Under the pieces are notes generated by a model that saw nothing but the letters and a program-made list of their open reading frames with translations, made no database searches and was not told the origin of the DNA. The position numbers and the translations under genes were made by a program. From NCBI GenBank assembly GCA_026990815.1, contig JALXCS010000009.1:1-9343 (forward strand): a DNA stretch of 9,343 nt, written 5' to 3'. Origin of the DNA: Methylomonas sp. Its GTDB lineage: Bacteria > Pseudomonadota > Gammaproteobacteria > Methylococcales > Methylomonadaceae. Numbering within the stretch: the stretch's first letter is position 1; the number at the start of each line of letters is the position of its first letter. Below are positions 1 to 5,690 of the stretch, piece after piece.

Positions 1-971
1 AAGCGGCTTTGCAAACGCACTAGAAATTCGTCAAATTGGCCGAATAAAGCACCCTGTACTTTCCCAAAATCTTTACGTTCTTCATTGGCATTTTTAAACT
101 GCATATACATTTCAGCCAGTGAAAAATAAATAGGTGTATCAATGGATACAGATTGCAAACCAATTTCCTTGGCGGTTTTGCGTTTAAGCGTTTGCAATAC
201 TTCGCGCATGAAAGCCATCTGAATTGACGCACCACTATCTGAACGATCAATAAACAAATCAACCAGTTCAGCATAAGTCATCATCCAGTAAGGCATTTCC
301 ATTTCCATGGCATCAACATAATTGACTTTATCTTCAGGAAATGCTGAATGTAACTTACCTTCCTTATCTTTCCAGCAATATTCACCATGCAGATCCAACA
401 TGATAATGTGGGTTTTCGGCATGGCCTTGACAGTATTTTGAATCAAACTGGTCACAGTCCATGATTTTCCAGAACCTGATTGACCGATAATGGCAAAATG
501 CCGACCAAATAACGCTCTCGGATCAAGACTCAGATGATAATCCTTTGCCGCAGATAACTGGCCAATAAAAAATTCAAAACTTCTGAATTTGGAGAAAATC
601 TCATTGATTTCCTCCATGCCAACTGCAAAAACCTTGGCTCCCGGGGTCGGATAATGCCTTACTCCTCTAACAAAATCGCCGTTATCAGAAATTTCACCTA
701 CAGGAATCAGTGAAATGTTGCGGTCAGTGTGCCGCTCGCCATGTTGATTAAAACGGTCCTGCTCGGACATTTTAAAAACCAGTGCCAGCACCCCGATATG
801 AGCTTGTCGAATAACCACATAGGAACCAATCTGCCCGGCCAGAATTTCCTGATCACCCAATTTGATAAGAGGTGTTTCTCCAGCATGATCAGAGGCTATT
901 CTAGCTTCCATTCCATCCCCCCGGACTTCGGTAAGATAGCCAATCAGAATATTGGATTGTTGTTCTGACAT
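1..971 (-). CDS. HerA/DUF87-type P-loop ATPase, C-terminus cut by the window edge
   Basis: Translation from ATG at 971 gives 323 uninterrupted residues running off the left edge. The first ~150 residues look like the small beta-rich HAS-barrel region that precedes the motor in HerA-type proteins. Walker A is GQSGSGKS at residues 163-170. A hydrophobic strand ending in MLDLHGEY (191-198) follows, the D-x-HGEY signature typical of HerA/DUF87 ATPases. Walker B and the arginine finger lie outside the window. HerA-family proteins form hexameric DNA-pumping ATPases. In archaea they work with the nuclease NurA; in bacteria many pair with SIR2-like or nuclease effectors in phage defence. No partner is visible: glnS lies upstream, so any co-transcribed partner would be to the left. 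The start has only a weak Shine-Dalgarno (AGGTT). The family call is firm; cellular role and partner are unknown. Confidence 0.85.
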   Translation of the reverse strand, partial: MSEQQSNILIGYLTEVRGDGMEARIASDHAGETPLIKLGDQEILAGQIGSYVVIRQAHIGVLALVFKMSEQDRFNQHGERHTDRNISLIPVGEISDNGDFVRGVRHYPTPGAKVFAVGMEEINEIFSKFRSFEFFIGQLSAAKDYHLSLDPRALFGRHFAIIGQSGSGKSWTVTSLIQNTVKAMPKTHIIMLDLHGEYCWKDKEGKLHSAFPEDKVNYVDAMEMEMPYWMMTYAELVDLFIDRSDSGASIQMAFMREVLQTLKRKTAKEIGLQSVSIDTPIYFSLAEMYMQFKNANEERKDFGKVQGALFGQFDEFLVRLQSR

Positions 972-983
972 TGTTCAACCTGT

Positions 984-1007
984 TTGTTGCAAAAAGTAAT
1001 ACAACAA
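984..1007 (-). promoter_or_regulatory. Small inverted repeat in the leader of the HerA-like gene
   Basis: TTGTTG (984-989) and CAACAA (1002-1007) form a perfect 6-bp inverted repeat with a 12-base gap, ending 12 bases before the HerA-like start codon. It could be an operator half-site pair or a weak leader hairpin. It is short and AT-rich, so chance is possible. No convincing -35/-10 pair was found for this gene. Confidence 0.2.
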
Positions 1008-1043
1008 GTTTAGTCGAGTATCTGATCCTGATTGGCTAATTTC

Positions 1044-1074
1044 ATTCAGAAACTGCGAAATTGCGCCAGTTTTT
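1044..1074 (-). terminator. Hairpin after glnS, possible (bidirectional) terminator
   Basis: Bases 1050-1057 (AAACTGCG) pair with 1064-1072 (CGCCAGTTT), giving 8 pairs with one bulged C at 1066 and a 6-base loop. The hairpin starts about 25 bases past the glnS stop. On the minus strand the stem is followed only by TTTCTG, a weak U-tract. On the plus strand the run TTTTT (1070-1074) is better, but no plus-strand gene ends here. It probably limits glnS read-through into the HerA-like gene, or acts in both directions. Confidence 0.35.
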
Positions 1075-1096
1075 AATATCCCGTTCGCAAGGCTTG

Positions 1097-2767
1097 TTAA
1101 TTTCCGCCCGCCCAAGTATCGCGCAAAGTCACTGTTCGGTTAAAAACCAACTTGTCCTTGTTTTTAGTATCAATCGCATCCAGACAAAAATAGCCTTTTC
1201 TTTCAAATTGATATCGGCTTTCAGATTTGGCTTCTGCCAGACTCGGTTCAACTCTGGCTTGTTCCATAATTTGGAGAGAATCGGGATTTAGCGCATCAAG
1301 GAAATTAGTCTCCGAATCAGGATTAGACAATTTGAAAAGGCGATCATAAAGCCTGATTTCAGCAGGCAAAGCATGCTCGTCAGACACCCAGTGAATGACT
1401 CCTTTTACCTTTCTTCCTTCAGGTTTTCTACCCAGGGTATCAGGGTCATAAGTACAACGCAGCTCTGTAACATTACCCTGCTCATCTTTAATAATTTTCT
1501 CACATTTAATCACATACGATCCTCGCAAACGGACCTCACCTCCCACTACTAACCGTTTGAATTTAGACGGTGGATTTTCTGAAAAATCCTCCTGCTCAAT
1601 TAACACCACCTTGCTGAAAGGAATTTTCCTTTTCCCCATCTCCGGTTTTTGTGGATGATTAGCTACTTCTAATTGCTCAACCTGGTCATCAGGATAATTC
1701 TCTATCACTACTCGAAGTGGCTCCAGAACTGCCATTGCCCGCGGGGCATTTTCATTCAAATCTTCACGAATGCAGTATTCCAGAACTCCCATTTCAATCC
1801 AGGCATCTTTTTTAGTAATGCCGATGCGTTCACTAAAATCTCGAATTGAAGCCGGAGTGTAGCCTGCCCTTCGAAGCCCGGCAATAGTCGGCATCCGCGG
1901 ATCATCCCAGCCATTAACATAACCTTCTACAACCAATTGATGAAGCTTACGTTTACTCATCACCGTATATTCTAGTTGCAGTCGGGCAAATTCAATTTGT
2001 TGGGGATGATGTTCCGTTTCCAATTGATCCAACACCCAATCATATAACGGTCGATGATCTTCAAATTCCAGAGTGCAAAGCGAATGGGTGATACCCTCAA
2101 TAGCGTCAGAGATACAGTGGGTATAATCATACATCGGATAAAGACACCAATCATTTCCGGTCCGCTGATGATGAACTCTCCGAATACGATATAAAGTCGG
2201 GTCGCGCATATTGATATTAGGTGATGCCATATCGATTTTAGCCCTGAGCACATATCTACCATCTTCAAATTCACCGGCCTTCATGCGCGCAAATAAATCC
2301 AGATTTTCTTCAATGCTGCGCTGACGATCCGGACTTTCTTTACCAGGCTCAGTAAGCGTGCCGCGATATGCCCTGATTTGCTCAGCCGACAAACTATCAA
2401 CATACGCCTTGCCTTTTTTTATCAATTGCAATGCATAATCATATAGCTGCTCAAAATAATCCGAGGCATAACATAACCTGTCCCATTCAAACCCCAACCA
2501 ATGCACATCACTCTCAATGGCTTGCATAAACTCGACACTTTCTTTTTCCGGATTGGTATCATCAAACCGCAAATGACAAACACCGTGAAACTCTTCGGCA
2601 ATACCAAAATTCAGACAAATAGATTTTGCATGACCAATATGCAAAAATCCATTCGGCTCGGGAGGAAAACGCGTTACCACCTTGCCATTGAATTTTTTGG
2701 ATTCAAGATCACGTGCAATAATTTGACGAATAAAATTATTTGTTGGTTGATTATCTACAGTGGACAT
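1097..2767 (-). CDS. glnS: Glutaminyl-tRNA synthetase
   Basis: Complete 556-residue class I aminoacyl-tRNA synthetase that charges tRNA-Gln with glutamine using ATP in the cytoplasm. The length nearly equals E. coli GlnRS (about 554). The catalytic Rossmann fold opens with PPEPNGFLHIGHAKS, with HIGH at residues 43-46. LRFDDTNP (67-74) follows, then the KMSKS-equivalent VMSKRKL (269-275). The C-terminal anticodon-binding beta-barrels cover about residues 345-545. GlnRS rather than GluRS is shown by the KMSKS variant and the C-terminal barrels; it implies direct glutaminylation of tRNA-Gln. The ATG at 2767 is the natural start, since MSTVDN precedes FIRQIIARDLE as in the family, although no clear Shine-Dalgarno sits before it. 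It is divergent from ppnN. No truncation or unusual key residue was seen. Confidence 0.98.
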   Translation of the reverse strand: MSTVDNQPTNNFIRQIIARDLESKKFNGKVVTRFPPEPNGFLHIGHAKSICLNFGIAEEFHGVCHLRFDDTNPEKESVEFMQAIESDVHWLGFEWDRLCYASDYFEQLYDYALQLIKKGKAYVDSLSAEQIRAYRGTLTEPGKESPDRQRSIEENLDLFARMKAGEFEDGRYVLRAKIDMASPNINMRDPTLYRIRRVHHQRTGNDWCLYPMYDYTHCISDAIEGITHSLCTLEFEDHRPLYDWVLDQLETEHHPQQIEFARLQLEYTVMSKRKLHQLVVEGYVNGWDDPRMPTIAGLRRAGYTPASIRDFSERIGITKKDAWIEMGVLEYCIREDLNENAPRAMAVLEPLRVVIENYPDDQVEQLEVANHPQKPEMGKRKIPFSKVVLIEQEDFSENPPSKFKRLVVGGEVRLRGSYVIKCEKIIKDEQGNVTELRCTYDPDTLGRKPEGRKVKGVIHWVSDEHALPAEIRLYDRLFKLSNPDSETNFLDALNPDSLQIMEQARVEPSLAEAKSESRYQFERKGYFCLDAIDTKNKDKLVFNRTVTLRDTWAGGN

Positions 2768-2913
2768 AAATTTGTTGTTTGTTGAGAATGGTTAGCCATT
2801 ACTAAATACCATTCATTATCAAAGATAAATAAAACTTTTTATACTAGCATGTGATCAAAATTCGGTAAATCAAACATCCATCTTCCATATTTTAAATACA
2901 ACGACGGAAAACC
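2768..2913. promoter_or_regulatory. Divergent intergenic region between glnS and ppnN
   Basis: These 146 AT-rich bases separate two divergent genes and must hold the promoters of both. A candidate for ppnN is listed separately. For glnS, GATAAT on the minus strand resembles a -10 box, but no good -35 lies at the right distance. No strong inverted repeat or riboswitch-like structure was seen. Confidence 0.6.
2816..2845 (+). promoter_or_regulatory. Candidate sigma-70 promoter for ppnN
   Basis: TATACT (2840-2845) matches the -10 consensus at five of six bases. TTATCA (2816-2821), 18 bases upstream, matches the -35 consensus at four of six. The start codon of ppnN is 68 bases past the -10 box. 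The surrounding sequence is AT-rich, so such matches are easy to find by eye. Confidence 0.35.
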
Positions 2914-4353
2914 ATGCAAAAAAAGAAATGGGAAATTCTGACAGACCAGGAAACAATAGACCATCTTGCTGAATCACTGGAAAAAAAGCCAACCACAGTA
3001 AACGCTGAAATCACACCAACTGGTAGTCTAGAAATTCTATCTCATCATGAAATAGAAAGATTGCTAGATGCCAGTCGTGGTGGATTATATCAATTATTTA
3101 GACGTTGCACTCTGGCAGTACTAAACTGCGGTAGTCCTATCGATGATTCCAGAATCATTATGGAGCAATTCAAAAACTTTGAGTTGAAAATTTCTCAGCA
3201 AAAAGGTGGGATCCGACTGGCACTTATCAACGCACCTACTTCTGCTTTTGTTGATGGCGAAATCATACAAGGCATTAGAGAGAACGCGTTCGCAGTGTTG
3301 CGGGATATTGTTTATACCCGTAATGAAATTATAGAAAGTGGTATCTTTGATCTTTCCCAGTCAGAAGACCTCACCAATGCTATTTTCCGTATTTTACGCA
3401 ACGCCCAGGTATTAAAAACTTCAGATATGCTTGATATTGTGGTTTGCTGGGGAGGCCACTCAATCAATCGAACAGAATATGAATATGCCAAGGAAGTTGG
3501 CTATGAACTGGGCTTGCGTGGTTTAAATATCTGCACAGGCTGTGGTGCGGGCGTCATGAAAGCACCGATGAAAGGCGCGACCATCGCTCACGCAAAACAA
3601 AGAATAAGCAATGGCCGTTATCTGGGTATTACCGAACCAGGAATTATTGCTGCCGAGTCACCCAACCCGATTGTCAATGATTTGATTATTATGCCGGATA
3701 TTGAAAAGCGTCTTGAAGCCTTTGTCAGACTTGGCCATGCCATTATCGTTTTTCCTGGCGGGGTGGGAACAGCAGAGGAAATACTCTATATTTTGGGAAT
3801 ATTATTACACCCGGAGAACAGTGACCTGCCTTTTCCTTTATTTTTTACCGGTCCCGAGGAAAGTGCAGATTACTTTCAACAAATTGATGATTTCATTGGC
3901 TATAGCCTGGGAGTTGAAGCAAAACAACTTTATAAAATAATCATTGGCAACCCGGCCAAAATTTCAAGGGAAATCAAAGACTCCATGAATTCTGTCCAAC
4001 ATTTTCGTGAAGCTTGCCATGATGCCTATTATTTTAACTGGCTGCTGAAAATTGACCCAATCTTCCAAACCCCATTTGTACCCACACATGAAAACATGGC
4101 AAAGCTGGAAATTCACAAAAACCAACCCCTTCATATATTAGCAGCTCATCTGAGGCAGGCATTTTCCGGAATTGTTGCAGGTAATGTTAAAGAACAAGGA
4201 ATCCGGAGAATTGAAAAATTTGGACCCTATGAAATAAAAGGCGATTCCCAAATTATGGACAAGCTGGATAAACTACTAACCTCTTTTGTTGAACAAAAAC
4301 GCATGAAACTGCCTGTAAAAGAATATGTGCCCTGCTATCGAATTGTGAAATAG
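2914..4353 (+). CDS. ppnN: PpnN (YgdH-type) pyrimidine/purine nucleotide 5'-monophosphate nucleosidase
   Basis: Complete 479-residue cytoplasmic enzyme. Characterised PpnN hydrolyses nucleoside monophosphates to free base and ribose-5-phosphate, and in E. coli is an allosteric (p)ppGpp target. Three parts are visible: an N-terminal DUF4478-type region (about 33-160, with YQLFRRCTLAVLN), the central LOG/lysine-decarboxylase-like domain, and a C-terminal DUF3412-type region (about 355-479, with FSGIVAGNVKEQGIRRIEKFGPY). In the LOG domain CWGGHSIN is at 178-185, CTGCGAGVMKAPMKGA at 207-222, IIMPDIEKRLEAF at 258-270, and the catalytic/phosphate motif PGGVGTAEE at 281-289. The protein aligns almost end to end with E. 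coli PpnN, but has about 28 extra residues before ITPTGSLEIL. No internal ATG supports a shorter start. The Shine-Dalgarno is weak (CGGAA, 5 bases from ATG). Confidence 0.96.
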   Translation: MQKKKWEILTDQETIDHLAESLEKKPTTVNAEITPTGSLEILSHHEIERLLDASRGGLYQLFRRCTLAVLNCGSPIDDSRIIMEQFKNFELKISQQKGGIRLALINAPTSAFVDGEIIQGIRENAFAVLRDIVYTRNEIIESGIFDLSQSEDLTNAIFRILRNAQVLKTSDMLDIVVCWGGHSINRTEYEYAKEVGYELGLRGLNICTGCGAGVMKAPMKGATIAHAKQRISNGRYLGITEPGIIAAESPNPIVNDLIIMPDIEKRLEAFVRLGHAIIVFPGGVGTAEEILYILGILLHPENSDLPFPLFFTGPEESADYFQQIDDFIGYSLGVEAKQLYKIIIGNPAKISREIKDSMNSVQHFREACHDAYYFNWLLKIDPIFQTPFVPTHENMAKLEIHKNQPLHILAAHLRQAFSGIVAGNVKEQGIRRIEKFGPYEIKGDSQIMDKLDKLLTSFVEQKRMKLPVKEYVPCYRIVK

Positions 4354-4359
4354 ACAATA

Positions 4360-4390
4360 TCCTCGATTTCAAACAAATACTAATCGAGGA
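4360..4390. repeat. 9-bp inverted repeat directly after ppnN
   Basis: TCCTCGATT (4360-4368) and AATCGAGGA (4382-4390) are perfect inverted copies with a 13-base loop, starting 7 bases past the ppnN stop. No T-run follows on the plus strand (CATAAGG), so it is not a standard intrinsic terminator. It could protect the mRNA 3' end or bind a protein. Confidence 0.6.
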
Positions 4391-4407
4391 CATAAGGAAC
4401 GCTCAAA

Positions 4408-4502
4408 AAATAAATTTAACAACTGGCGCACAGCATACTATGCGCCAGTTTGTGTAACGTGGAAGGCGGATAAAAATTTTGCGCCAGTTGTTAAATTAAT
4501 TT
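4408..4502. repeat. Compact palindromic element with three copies of a 10-mer
   Basis: Outer arms 4413-4430 and 4480-4497 are a perfect 18-bp inverted repeat. Allowing one mismatch, pairing extends to 4408-4430 with 4480-4502 (22 of 23). A third copy of the inner arm, TGCGCCAGTT, lies at 4441-4450. Copy 1 (AACTGGCGCA, 4421-4430) can therefore pair either with copy 2 (10-bp stem, 10-base loop) or with copy 3 (long stem, 49-base spacer), but not with both. The sequence could be a small non-autonomous mobile element (MITE-like), a REP-like dispersed repeat, or the ppnN terminator: stem 1-2 is followed by AGTTTGTGT, a weak U-tract. TAA flanks both sides of the ATTTAAC...GTTAAAT core, a possible but very short target duplication. 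No protein is encoded inside. Confidence 0.75.
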
Positions 4503-4552
4503 CTTTCTCGTCCCTAAGGTATAAAAACAAAATACATTCCTTCTTTCCAAAA

Positions 4553-4583
4553 TGCCGGATAACGCTTCGCTAGCCAGGCTTAC
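4553..4583. repeat. Degenerate REP-like palindrome
   Basis: TGCCGGATAACGCTTCGCTA is followed by GCCAGGCTTACC. This resembles the widespread gammaproteobacterial REP form, in which a GCCGGAT arm, an ACGCTTCGC centre and a TCCGGC-CTAC arm form a hairpin. The second arm here carries several substitutions (GCCAGGCTTAC), so the stem is imperfect. Intact REPs are spread by RAYT-type transposases; this copy looks decayed. Confidence 0.5.
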
Positions 4584-4641
4584 CAGTTGTATTCGAAGAG
4601 CAGGAATATGAAAACTTCATCATCAAACCAAATTGCCCTTC

Positions 4642-4675
4642 AGAAAATTTGGGTTGGTGTAACCGAACCCAAATT
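4642..4675 (-). terminator. Probable intrinsic terminator of the gldA-gldFG-DUF4340 operon
   Basis: AATTTGGGTT (4646-4655) and AACCCAAATT (4666-4675) are perfect 10-bp inverted arms, and the inner GGT/ACC can extend the stem with one bulged G. Read on the minus strand, the hairpin begins 52 bases after the DUF4340 stop and runs into TTTTCTG, a modest U-tract. On the plus strand no T-run follows, so it best serves the operon coming from the right. Confidence 0.55.
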
Positions 4676-4727
4676 CTCCAAAAAGCTTTCTATTTCCCCC
4701 AAGTATCAAATATAGTGCAATCAATCC

Positions 4728-5690
4728 CTATTCAGGTTTTTGTCCATCTTCTGCATTTTTCTTCTTTTGTGATTCAGAAGATTTCGGCTCTGAAAATTTC
4801 TCCGCATCCGCATCCAGCAAAGCCTGAACCTGATATTGGCTAGCCTTGAAATAGAATGGCTGAATGGATGACTTAATCACATAATCATTAGCCATTTTGC
4901 CAATTGTTATAACAATTTTTTCGCCCGATTCAAGAAAAAGTTCGGCGTTAAAAACCGGTTTTTCCAGACTATATTCCGGCTTGGCATCTGTCCCTAAAAT
5001 TCCGTCATACTGTAGTTTTGCCAACTTGCCCAACCAGGTTGAAATTTTTTCCTGATTGGCTATTTTCCCCTCTTCCAAACCTACGATTTGCCATGCTTCT
5101 CCTTCTTTGGTCAAGGTGAATTTTTCCGTCTCAACTTTATTCAAATTGACAGTATCAACAACCGCCAACAAATCCTTATCCAGCCAGTCATCCGCCTCAA
5201 CAGGCGCTTGATAGGCCGCAAAATCAATACTGAAAATTTCAGGTTGGCCATCAACTCGAGCATGAATTTTCTTGAAGCCGGGTGATGAACCCAAATACAA
5301 GGTTTTCAGAATTTTACCATCATTAGCAAAACTGATTGTTCGTTCAAATTCATCTTTAGACACCTTGAAACGAACCGCTGAATCTTCTGTTGTTGCAACA
5401 GGCCAGCTAACCGGCAAGGAAAACAGCTTGCCAGCCAATTTCTGTAACTTGGCATTGTCCACCGGTGCTTTAAAATAATCTGGCAACAACCATTTGCCCT
5501 GCTCCTTTTTCAAGTTTAATTTTTTATCTTTGGTCTCAATAGTTATCTGATCCAGTTGGGACAACTCCAGACCCAGCAGTTTTTCCCCGGACTGGAACGC
5601 TCCCATTTCCTGACCTTGGCTGAATAAAATGCCAACCAGTAATAATTGAACCACTAAAATAGCTGACAGGATTACCGTCATTTTTTTCAT
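4728..5690 (-). CDS. Membrane-anchored DUF4340 protein, last gene of the GldA/FG-type ABC operon
   Basis: Complete 320-residue protein. Residues 4-24 form one hydrophobic segment (a signal anchor with no clear lipobox), so the rest should lie outside the inner membrane. The body matches DUF4340 and contains two similar halves. LDQITIETKDKKLNL...GKWLLPD (46-71) resembles LNKVETEKFTLTKEGEAWQI (183-202). ISFANDGKILKTLYLG...EIFSIDFAAYQ (119-161) resembles AELFLESGEKIVITIG...PFYFKASQYQ (249-287). Residues 300-320 are a Lys/Glu/Ser-rich tail. The ATG overlaps the upstream stop as ATGA (5687-5690), and AAGGAGG (5697-5703) sits 6 bases before it, indicating translational coupling. The function of DUF4340 is not known. 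Its place in the operon suggests an extracytoplasmic subunit or partner of the ABC transporter. Confidence 0.88.
   Translation of the reverse strand: MKKMTVILSAILVVQLLLVGILFSQGQEMGAFQSGEKLLGLELSQLDQITIETKDKKLNLKKEQGKWLLPDYFKAPVDNAKLQKLAGKLFSLPVSWPVATTEDSAVRFKVSKDEFERTISFANDGKILKTLYLGSSPGFKKIHARVDGQPEIFSIDFAAYQAPVEADDWLDKDLLAVVDTVNLNKVETEKFTLTKEGEAWQIVGLEEGKIANQEKISTWLGKLAKLQYDGILGTDAKPEYSLEKPVFNAELFLESGEKIVITIGKMANDYVIKSSIQPFYFKASQYQVQALLDADAEKFSEPKSSESQKKKNAEDGQKPE

Larger units (their letters stand above)
4354..4727. other. 374-base gene-free region rich in inverted repeats
   Basis: No credible gene lies between the stops of the convergent ppnN and DUF4340 genes. The short plus-strand frame at 4649-4843 has no family resemblance and overlaps the end of the DUF4340 gene. 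The stretch holds four separate inverted-repeat structures, each listed on its own. This is unusually dense even for a convergent intergenic region. Confidence 0.8.

Noticed and set aside
1062..1071. A fourth copy of TGCGCCAGTT, the 10-mer of the repeat element, after glnS.
   Set aside because: Near matches of 8 to 9 bases also occur inside coding sequence (for example around 6712 and 6940), and here it is simply one arm of a local hairpin, so a shared element is not supported.
4649..4843. A 64-codon plus-strand open frame in the gap before the DUF4340 gene.
   Set aside because: It overlaps the probable terminator and the DUF4340 C-terminus on the other strand, has no visible ribosome site and no recognisable domain.
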